This document shows positions 55,221 to 64,000 of a stretch of 64,000 bases of DNA, piece after piece (positions within the stretch are counted from its first letter, which is position 1; the number at the start of each line of letters is the position of its first letter). The position numbers were made by a program, and so were the translations under genes. The notes beneath the pieces are model-generated. The model worked only from the letters and a program-made list of their open reading frames with translations. It had not been told where the DNA came from and made no database searches. Origin of the DNA: Haematococcus lacustris. Lineage: Eukaryota; Chlorophyta; Chlorophyceae; Chlamydomonadales; Haematococcaceae. The stretch spans positions 3,611,015-3,675,014 of the forward strand of contig JASKMD010000009.1 in assembly GCA_030144725.1 (NCBI GenBank), read 5' to 3'.

Positions 55221-58200
55221 ATGCAGCCAGGCAGGGAGCTGGGGCTGGTAACGGCATGTATCCTGGCGCTAGCGGCATCCATCACCTCTGTAACTAGCTG
55301 GCTAGAGTCATGCGGACCCATAGCCACGACCATTTCTGGCACGGTTGCTGGTTCTCCTAATAGCGGCGTGCAGCGCACCGTTTGCCAACCAACAGCAGAC
55401 CCAGTCGTCGTGCCAGGTACTGCGCCCGGCTGCGTTCTGGCCGTCCACATCGTTTGAGCTCGATGCAATTCGTAAGGATGTGAAGGGCATGCTTGCGCAG
55501 GCGGGACCAGCCTGTTGCTGCAAAACTTGGTGCTACCTGCAAGCACGGTGCTGACAGCAGCGAACAGCACAGCCAGCAATGGCACAGTTGCAGTTCAGCT
55601 GCTGTCCTTGCCTGGAGTGGTGCAGCTCAGCACAAGCTCGAGTCAACTGCTCCTGACCAACGTGACCGTGCAGTGCAGCTGCAGCTGGTTAAGCCAGCTA
55701 GCAGCGGCCTTGTGCAATGAGCTACCTCGACTGCAGCTCGCATCGTGGCAGGTGCGCAGCTGCGGTGTGTACATGTGTCTTTGACTAAAGTTCTTGTTTC
55801 ATGCAAGTGGCAAATTGCTGCTGTTGCTGTCTCCTGTAGGTTGTGTCAGACAGCATCAGCGTGTCTACATGGAGCGGCGGCCAGCTGTCACTGTCAAATG
55901 TCCAGTTCACTTGCCCATCAGCCCAGGGGGGTGCAGGCAGCAGCGGGAGCACGGGCAGCAGCGGGAGCACGGGCAGCAGCAGCAGCCCCTCCCTGCTGGC
56001 ATGTGGTGTTGGGCACGCAGCGCAGTGGCGGGATGTGGTGACACTGTCTTCCAGCCTCCAGGCCCAGGCAGCCAGGGTGTTGGTGGTGCTGGACAGGAGC
56101 GTGGACATCCCAGGCAATGCCTCCCTGGCCTCCATATCAATCTATAGGTGCGCCTGTGCAGCCAATCTCAGTGTGCTGCCGTGCCCACGCAAGTGCTGGG
56201 CAAGCAAGCTCTGCAGCTGCCCATGCCTGAGTGCAGGGATGTTGTGGTGATGGGCAACCCTGCAGTACAGGCCATGCTGGGGCAAATGGTCCATGTGTCA
56301 ATGGATGCCATCAAAGGAATGGTGGGTGCCCTCACAGGCATGCTGCCGTACAGGCTATGACCTGCACATTCACAGCAAGCTGTGACCAGGCACTCTGTTC
56401 TAACACTGGGTTAAGATGTGTGTGTGCATGTCACTTGGGCTGTGTGCAGAATGCGTGGACCCTTGACACCAGCCGTGGCACGCTCACCTTCTACAACCTG
56501 GTGTTCAACAACCTGCCAATGGTGAGGTGCTGCACTGTGCTGCTCCCTGGCAACATGGCCTGAGTGCATGGGGCACCAAGCACCAGCCTGCAGCAGGCAA
56601 GGGGACAGTCTAAGCAGCACTTGTCAAGCTTGCACCGCCCTATTTTTCCCTTGCTGCTCAGCATTACTCCACACCATGTTTATGCGAAGCCACTTTGGGT
56701 GAGGCGCTGTAGCATTACAGCGTTGTCTTGCAATGATGCCTTGCTTGCTGCCCTGCAGGGTCCATTTGAAAAGCTGCCTTGGGCCACCTTCGGTTGGGGT
56801 ATGTGGGTTGCCAAGACTGAGCGGTACGTCCCAAGCTGCTGCTCAGTCCAGCAGGGCAAACACAGAGCAACTTGAGCAGGGTAGGGCAGCAGCAGCAGGC
56901 TGGCAGGGCTTGGTTGCAGGTCCTGGGATCATATCCTGCTCCTGTGGCTAATAGGTGGGCCTGGCTTGCTGCTGCGCTCAGGTGCTCGCTCACATCGCAG
57001 CTGGTGGTGGTGGACAACTGCACCCTGGTGCTGCCGACTTCCACCATGTGAGTGCCCAGCCGGCCAAAGGCTGCTGGTGCCCATGCCAGTAGCACAGAGC
57101 ACCTAGCATCAGCTAGCAGGGGCTGACTGCCCTCATTGTACTGCCTGTCCCACTGTACTGCCTCCCCCACAGCAGCGTGGCTGATGTTGGTGGACACTTG
57201 TTTACCAACCCCCCGCTAGCGTGAGACGAATGCGGGGTTGTTCTACTTTTACATCATGGTGGTATGCCTGCTCATTGCCCAGCTGTATTGATGATACTCT
57301 TCCTGCTGCAGCCTGCCCAGTGGGGGGTGTATGCATCCTCCTGGTGCTGCAGGACGTACATGGCCTACTGGACCAGTGAGCTGGTGGCATTTGTGCCTGT
57401 CAGGCGCGTGGCAGCTCAGTGGTATGCGATGGACACCACCTGTCAAACAGCTGTACCTCGCACGCCCCTACTGTATCAGGTACCATGTTGATGGTTTGGC
57501 CTCGTGTTTATAGGGAACAATAAACTACGATCTACTATTACTAGTTGCTGCTTAGGGGGTGTGAATGTGGCTGTGTTGGTATGGTTATCTTTCCTTGTGT
57601 ATGATACCCTTTTCGCTGCACTCTCACCTTTGTACACTCCACTCCTTCCTTATGTTAATCAACAATCCACGATGCCCATGCCGCTGCAGGCCAAGCTCAA
57701 CAGTCAGGTCAACTGGTTCGTTTCCAACGCTACGGGGTTTGGAGTGCAATACATCGACACAACAGTCATGGACTCAAACCCCGACGGCCTGGCTCAAGGC
57801 TCCCCTGCAGCCTGCCCTCCCCTGGCCGTCAGCCGTATGTTTGACAACCCCTTCATTCCCTTGTGAGTCCCTGATATGTACCCTGCTCCTCTGCCCCTGC
57901 CTCAACGCCTCAGATGACACACGCTGTTGACCCTGACTGCACACCTGCCACCCGCCTGGCCACAAGCAAGCTAGAGTGGGTGCTGGGAGGAGGCCACAGC
58001 TCCTCCGTCAATGCATGCTGTTTCTGCTGGATCAGTCTTCTACTTTTGCCTCAGCATCACTAACGCACCCAATGCTCTGCTGCCCTGACCGACCACCCAT
58101 GACCTGCCCTACTGCCACTTGCGTCGCTGCGCCTGCACAACCCTTGCGGCGTAACAGTGGGTAGCCATGTGGCAGCACCTGCTCTGCTGCACCTGCACCT

Positions 58201-60929
58201 GCTCATTCCCTGATGCCTGAGAGTGGCAGTATTGTCAGGCATGCCCTTACAAAGCAAGGATGAGCGAGGGCATGTTGAGTCTACAGAAATGTGCAGCTGA
58301 CAACACTGACAGTAATGATGATCATATCACAAAGCTCGCTTTGCGTTAAAGAAGAGATGGTTGCTTTGCAACCTACACTATTGCGCATCGCGCTATTGAA
58401 AACGATATTTACCTTGCGATTTTGCGTAAGTTTCTCTGATAGTTTTACCTGAGCCACTTGTTCAAGTAAGTTCGAGCACAACACGCGAGCTGCACTTGAG
58501 CCAGTGACGGCCAGCATGTGTGCTGCGCCTCCTCCTTGTTGCCTGCATACGCAGCCCTGCCATCACATGGGTTGCCAACGCCTCCCAGCTGGTGCAAGCA
58601 ATGGTGAACAGCAGCGTGCGCAACATAGCGGTGCTGGCAAACCTGTCTGTGTCTCACACTGACTGGGCGACATACGTCAAGACTACGGCGGGCAATGCGA
58701 GCTCTAACAGCAGTGACGGCGTAAACTCACCCAACAATAGCAACCTGCTGCTGACCATGACGCGGCCTGTGGCGCTGTCCGGCTGGCCAGATGTGCTGAC
58801 AGTGGTGGACTGGCAGGGGGAGCCAGGCCAGGTGCAGCTGTCAGCAGACGCCCCCCTGACGCTGCGTGAGTGGGGCAGGGCAGGGCAGGGGCACCAGCTG
58901 ACACCTGTGGCACTGCTTGCTTGCACATGTCATCATGAAGTGTGACATGCACCATGTCCTGGCTGATTGACTTTGCTTGGGCCAAGCTTGACTGTGATTG
59001 GGCTAGGGGACTGCCCACCCATAACAACAGATCATCATTAGAGCGTGAAGCTACACAGACAGTGTGGCAGCGTCAGTGCTGTTGAGCTGTCAGGCTGGGG
59101 TGACCCAGCCCCTGCTGCAGCCCAGACCAGCTGTCCCCTCCCTCCTGCAGGCTGGGTGACGACCATGAATGGAGCGCCAGCAGAGGGCTGGGAACTGGGT
59201 CAGGTTCTAAACCTGACCACGGTGTTCTCGCTGCCGCCCTACGTTGGCCCACTGCTATTCATCAGGTGACACCAGTCGCCGCCCGCAGCCCAGGCTGGGC
59301 CTCTCCCACAGCCAGCTCCCACTTGCTGCCCTGCCACTGCCTGCCAGCTGCCCTGGCCACTGTCAGTGTATCTTCCCTGCCAGCTGCCCTGGCTGGTGCG
59401 GCTGATGCTGCCTGGCTGCTGGCTGCTGCAGGAACCAGCAGTGCTTGATCCTGCAAGACATGGGAGTGCTGCTTTGGCCGGCTGTCTATGCAGCGGTGCT
59501 GCAGCAGACTGGCGCAACCACCACCACGGTAAGACCCAGCACTGAGGTGAGACTCGGAACTCAGGCATTGCTGCTCTGCACATGACAAATAGGACCTGGA
59601 ACATCAAGTTCTCCACCATTCAAGTCCTACACCTACTCCTGCACAGACACTGTCACTGCCAACTTCAATACCACTCTGCCTTCACGGCAACAGGAACCCT
59701 CTGCCTTGGCCCCTGGCTGCAGAGACATAACACAGCTCAATTGCCAGTGCTCGTGGATCGGTATGTGCAAGCCTTTAACATCACGGTGAGGTGACCTTGC
59801 TCCCTGACTGCCATGCTAACGCTCCCATGTCAACATGTGTGGATGGGCCAGGTCAGCATGGCATTGGTTGCAATCGTGGTTGTGGAAACTCATGCAATGG
59901 CTTGAAGAGAGGTTGCTGTAGTGTGCCTGTATGTTGGTTAGTGATGCTGCAAGCCATGTCATGTCAAAGCATCTGACTGGAGGACAAAGGCATCTGACTG
60001 GAGGACAAAGGCATAGGGGGTCCACGGGATTGGACTGGAGGACAAAGGCATAGAGGGTAGACATTGGTAGGGTAGACAAAGGCATAGAGGGTAAAGGCAT
60101 TGGACTGGAGGACAAAGGCATAGAGGGTAGAGGACAAAGGCATAGAGGGAGGAAAGCATTTGACTGGAGGACAAAGGCATAGAGGGTAGAGACAGACGAA
60201 TGGCATGACCACTTACCACTGGTACTGTGACGCGGAGTAGCTGCGTTCGTGCACAACACATGTCTGAGTGCGCACTGTTGGACTGAACCCGTTCACACAG
60301 CACCCCTGTCCAGCTTGAAGGATATGACAATGTGCCACGCCTAACAATGCATGTGGTCAACATGTGACTGGATCTGACTTCCATATCCATATCTTATTGC
60401 ATTCGTAATTTGTCATGCCTGACTCTGATCCATCCACCCCTGAACATCCTGGACCATGCAGCTTCTGTTGATGCCGTAGGTATGGTCTCTAGACGGCCCT
60501 GCCCAATCCCTGGGCCTCCCCTTCTACGCCATCCCCCAGCCTGAGGTGGTTCGCCTGGCTGCTCTGGCCAGCAACAACCGCAGTCACAGCCGCAGCCCAG
60601 CCGCTGTGGTGGTGCCTGCTGTGCTGGTCCCGCTGGCCGCTGTGGCTGCAATGGTGGGCGCAGTGGTGTGGTGGCGGCGCCGGCGCCGGGCCCTAGCTGT
60701 CGCCTGGGCAGCCAACAAGTACCAGGACCAAGAGGCAGAGGGGGCCCGATGTGAAAGCCATGATAGCAAGCCAGATCAGACAGCACCACCCTGCTTGCAG
60801 CCAAGCAGCCAGTTGCCAGTCAGTCAGCAGCAGCAGCCAGCAGCTCTGCCAATAGTACAAGTCACACCAGGACCAGCGGTACAAGAAGATATACCGCCAC
60901 CACATGAGGCTACAGTAAGGCCAGTATAA
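55221..60929 (+). CDS. Large single-pass membrane glycoprotein, function unknown
   Basis: Begins with a signal peptide (MQPGRELGLVTACILALAA). Exons 55221-55416 and 55501-55751 join in phase, followed by 55840-56147. The 56148-56450 region has an unresolved phase. Later candidate exons are 56450-56521, 56760-56826, about 57001-57050, 57690-57864, 58553-58864, 59152-59265, 59433-59530 and 59620-59755. The final exon is 60480-60929. The ectodomain has many N-x-S/T sequons (NSTASNGT, NVT, NAS, NLS) and repeated short hydrophobic strands (LTFYNLVFNNL; ITWVANASQLVQAMV; RNIAVLANLSV) that suggest a beta-helix-like fold (inference). A TM helix (AAVVVPAVLVPLAAVAAMVG) and a WWRRRRR stop-transfer precede a roughly 85-residue Gln/Pro-rich tail. 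No kinase domain is seen, although algal kinases with similar ectodomains exist. It lies head-to-head with NUF2. Confidence 0.6.
58300..58470. repeat. Diverged relative of the 13310-13600 element
   Basis: Shares 'cgcatcgcgctat', 'ccttgcgattttgcgtaa' and 'cctgagc...ttcaagtaagttcgagc' with the LHCB7-intron element. Ends are not resolved. Intronic in the glycoprotein gene. Confidence 0.5.
59965..60205. repeat. Minisatellite, unit about 22-25 bp
   Basis: Irregular units of 'ggaggacaaaggcatagagggt' with 'attggactgga' spacers, seven or more copies, in an intron of the glycoprotein gene. Confidence 0.9.
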
Positions 60930-62745
60930 CAGCTTGGTGCAGGCCCCTAAGGGTTTTGGTCTTAGGGCGCCAGATGTGACGCGCACGCACAGCTGGCATC
61001 CTGAAGGATATTCAACAGTAACTGCAATCATCTGCAGTCGTCGGTACCTTCACCACCAGGCTGGGGAGAAAGGTAAGGGTGCATGCTTGTGTTTCACCTT
61101 TTTCATTCCTTGAACTGCTATAACGGTAAGCGAAGCCAAGCCAGCCAGTATGTTGATAACATGAGCGGTGGGTTGCTATGGCGATGGGAGCATACAGTGC
61201 CTGAAGCATAGCGTTTGGATTGTTGTGTGGCCATCTGCTGCACACTGCAAGTTTCACATCTCTCGAGCCTTGAGCCTACAGGACCACCCACCTCCTCTTG
61301 GTGCCCGGCTGCATTAATAAAGGTGCATAGATAGCTTTACTCCATGTTTACATCTGTGGTTGCTGTGTCTTTGGACAGTGGGCTGAGACGGGCTGTCATG
61401 TAAAGGTAAAAGCCCAACAGGGAGGTTTGGCGGAGATGAGAGAAAGGAAGCAAACAAGGAGTAGTAGGGGAGCTACTAGTGCGGTGTCAGCCAGTTGCAG
61501 GAACTGAGGCTGAGCAGCAATGACATGTTTTCGTTTGCCCAAATGAAGTATGAGAAGCCAACATGGCCCCGATTCATACCATTGCAGGTCAAATGCCGTT
61601 TTTCGTGCCGTTATGCGCGTTTCTCCAGTTTGCAGAGCGACCATTTTTCAGCGCAAAGCAACTCTATAGTATGGCATTTATGTCGAACACTAATTATCGC
61701 GCTGAAATGCACTGCTAAGCATGGTGCCATGCCTTCCACTGAGTAGGCCGGTATGCAACCAGCCAAGACCAGCTTAAGTCAATCTTAACTCAAGGGAGAC
61801 ACCAAAACACTCTAAATATGTTTTTAAAGCCCCAAACACCCAGGGCACACAAGGTGCTCATTGCGCCCTATGCGGTAGGTGAACATCCGTGCTGTTTTCA
61901 CATGACTAGGTTGACCCACACGACTAGGGACCTCACATAGCACTCCACAACATTATATATTTCGCACTGTATATAGCGGTCGCTGTGAAATTCCATGTTC
62001 CAAAGCTCGCTATGAGTCATCGTATGAGATGGCCGCTTGCCGCCGACTTTTTCGCTTCAACGATATGTCCAAGTAAGGTCGAGCTATAATGGGTATAAGA
62101 TAGGTCGAGCTATAATCAGGGCTGTGACAAGACGTCTTTCGTCTACGTCGTCTTTTCGTCTCAACCACCCGTCTTTCGTCTGTCAATCTGTCTTTCTGTC
62201 TTTCGTCTGTCGATGTGTGACTGGTGCCACTATAATGAATCTATGCCATGTCACTTTGAGCTACAGATCATGCATTAGGGCGAAATGCAAATACTGGTGC
62301 TGATGCGGCCTTGCACAGCTTGCTGAGCTGATACACCATGCAGCCTGCGTGTGGGTGCTGGGTGTTGGCTCTGAGGGTGAGTGTCTGGCTGGCTGGGCTC
62401 TGCAAGGGAAACACCTGTAAGCACCTGCCGCTTGGAGTGCCTCCCCTCTGCCCTCACCCAGCTCCTCCCTGCCTTGCCATGCCGCCGACTCCTGGCCAAC
62501 TACAGCAGTTGGCTCCCCTCCCCATCTAAAGGCACTTAGTCTGTGGGCCTGGGCTGGTTGCAGTCCAGGCAAACCTCACCGGAGCACGCCTCACAAGTGC
62601 TGCAGCCAGGTGCACCGGCACCAGTCTTGGCCCCTCAACAGCAGGGGAGGGGCCCACTCCACTAGCAACCTTGGCTTGCTGCCCACCAGGGCCCTGGTGA
62701 GGTGCTGGCAGCGGTTGGCTACCTCTTCCTCCTCCCTCCTAGGAG
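60930..62745. other. Spacer 3' of the glycoprotein gene
   Basis: No supported exon. TGTAA occurs near 61397. The rest is the repeat at 61950-62300 and degenerate 'gtgctgcagccaggtg/ggtgtcagcagcgattggct' units near 62590-62770. Confidence 0.5.
61950..62300. repeat. Diverged relative of the 13310-13600 element
   Basis: Shares 'gaaattccatgttc', 'ccaagtaaggtcgagctataat', 'ctatgccatgtcactttgagcta' and 'gcattagggcgaaa' with the LHCB7-intron copy. It contains a gtctttcgtctgtc tandem tract (62127-62215) and ends near 'tactgg'. A related fragment may lie at 61595-61690. Confidence 0.55.
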
Positions 62746-63348
62746 GTGTCAGCAGCGATTGGCTACCCCTCCCCCTCCTCTTGGTGGCAGGTTGCACTTG
62801 TGTTAGAGTTGTGTCGCAGAGGTGCCAGACCGCGGCGCTGCACCAACCGCACCAGCGTCAACGGCCTGGCGGCAATGCACTCGCAGGGCTCCTTCCCCAT
62901 TACAACCAGCCTTGCCCCTCTGGCAGCAAGTGAGGGGGCTCGCATCACAACCAGTCTTGGCCCTCTGGCAGGCCCACATCCTGAGGTGCCAGCACCAGTT
63001 GACTTGACTCCCCTTCTCAGGACTGCAGGACTTGACCCTGCTCAGGACACAAGCTCAGGACTCGCCTGGCGGCTTCTTGGGAAAGTACTGCATGGCACAC
63101 ACACCAGGCATGGCAGGGTGCCCGCATGCCCTGCACCACTCCAGGAGGCCCTGAGGATGCAGCTTCTAACCAGCTCCACCGCCGAGCACCACACCCCAGG
63201 AGCTGTGCTAACTGAAGACCTAGGGAAAGCACTGCGCATCATTTTTGCCAGGACCAACAAGTTGGGAGCGGTCCTGGTGGCACTGGACCTGCCAACGGTG
63301 GAGGCCATAATAAAGAAAGGCGTGGGTCAGGGATTAGGAAGGCGGTGA
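62746..63348 (+). CDS. Unidentified 200-codon ORF
   Basis: I do not recognise it. The frame is open from 62746 to TGA at 63346-63348. The middle contains an approximate internal repeat (ITTSLAPLAASEGAR / ITTSLGPLAGPHPE). The C-terminal third has helix-like sequence (EDLGKALRIIFARTNKLGAV; DLPTVEAIIKKGVGQG). No signal peptide or TM is seen. It might be a single-exon gene, a last exon, or a transposon-derived fragment; the degenerate repeats just upstream favour the last. Confidence 0.3.
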   Translation: MSAAIGYPSPSSWWQVALVLELCRRGARPRRCTNRTSVNGLAAMHSQGSFPITTSLAPLAASEGARITTSLGPLAGPHPEVPAPVDLTPLLRTAGLDPAQDTSSGLAWRLLGKVLHGTHTRHGRVPACPAPLQEALRMQLLTSSTAEHHTPGAVLTEDLGKALRIIFARTNKLGAVLVALDLPTVEAIIKKGVGQGLGRR

Positions 63349-63840
63349 ACCCATGAGGTGCAGGTAGAGGTGAGTGCAGGTCACTCATGAAGTCATACCA
63401 TACGATGCCATGCCTGACTGCGCTCCTTGTGGCTCTCAACCTTTCACTGATGATGACCGACCGCACGTTTGCGATGGCAGCAATTACGTGAGCTGCCGTA
63501 GTCATGGGTTGTGGTGCTCCAGAGCAAGATGCTGTGTTTTTCTCCAGCATCAAGCAGCAGGAAGACCAAACAGAAAGGAGACTGAGGTCATCAGAACCCC
63601 TTCTATTTGGGTACATTACACGTCTACAATATCAACCTTACATGCTCATTGGCAATGATAATGACTACCTTAGCAGTGTCTGAAGCTGGGGGTTATCTAG
63701 CAAAATGCAAGCAGGTGATGCAAGCACATGATGCCAGGCATGGAGCATGCCTGCCGTTCATGCCAGCCTTATGATCAGTGCTCTTGACCACACCGCCGTG
63801 AGAGGCACACCCAACCAGCCAGTGAGTCAGATGCCCCTAC

Positions 63841-63915
63841 CTGGAACATCTCCGACAACTGGACAAAGGTGCCCTCATCGCCTGCAACCTGGTGGCGCTC
63901 CATCACACTAATCAC
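63841..63915 (-). CDS. Single internal exon of an unknown minus-strand gene
   Basis: A 75-bp phase-0 exon (VISVMERHQVAGDEGTFVQL...) with a clean cag acceptor on the right and a gtaggg donor on the left. Its codon use and splice sites look genuine. Neighbouring exons lie outside the window or were not recognised. Function unknown. Confidence 0.45.
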
Positions 63916-64000
63916 CTGCAGCCAGCACACAAGCACCCACTCATGTGATCGTGTCGGTGCTGGAGGTATGCAGACGTCCTTGTGCATCTAGTGGTGCAGG

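Overview
This 64 kb window is nuclear DNA from a chlorophyte green alga, most likely of the Chlamydomonadales/Volvocales (Haematococcus- or Chlamydomonas-like). The reasons are GC-rich sequence, short exons split by many GT-AG introns with (c)gcag acceptors, pervasive CAG/CTG and CT low-complexity tracts, a chlorophyll-biosynthesis cyclase, an LHCB7-type antenna protein, and algal-style LINE and Fanzor elements. No bacterial operons, rRNA, tRNA or CRISPR arrays were seen. Exactly 500 N form an assembly gap at 42250-42749.

Layout: 600-3684 holds a tentative unknown gene (+). 4629-8947 is the aerobic Mg-protoporphyrin IX monomethyl ester cyclase (CRD1/CTH1/CHL27), 13 exons. 9968-10519 is a hAT-type MITE with a perfect 8-bp target duplication. 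12887-17401 is LHCB7 with an unusual N-terminal extension. 17636-20078 is a PP2A B'/B56 regulatory subunit. 22335-24262 is an EGF-like/one-TM/Gln-rich protein. 24.3-28.9 kb is repeat-rich and apparently gene-free. 28926-31626 is a protein with four CCCH zinc fingers. 33.1-38.1 kb is a nested transposon block: a LINE interrupted by a Fanzor element, then a second, decayed Fanzor. 40905-42249 is the 3' end of an unknown minus-strand gene running into the gap. 42750-46767 is a longer LINE copy. 47.6-48.7 kb is a Fanzor 3'-end remnant with a hAT-like insertion. 48891-54833 is the kinetochore gene NUF2 (minus). 55221-60929 is a large single-pass glycoprotein. An unexplained ORF and a lone minus-strand exon close the window.

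The most interesting system is the Fanzor family (eukaryotic TnpB relatives, RNA-guided nucleases). One copy keeps the RuvC-I, relocated-Glu and RuvC-III signatures. One is a frameshifted copy. Several are reduced to the conserved region around the stop codon and 3' end. That 3' region recurs at least seven times and contains several perfect short stems, as expected for a structured (guide-scaffold) RNA. Remnants sit in introns of CRD1 and of the tentative first gene, and in and just upstream of LHCB7. Two 3'-end subfamilies are visible, both ending in a CCCCT/AGGGG hairpin.

CRD1 and LHCB7 both act in chlorophyll/antenna supply in the plastid. The other host genes (PP2A-B', CCCH, NUF2, surface proteins) have no evident shared pathway, as is usual in a eukaryotic genome. 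Exon boundaries were read by eye. For CRD1, LHCB7, PP2A-B', the CCCH gene, the EGF-like gene and NUF2, all exon phases join without a frame break.
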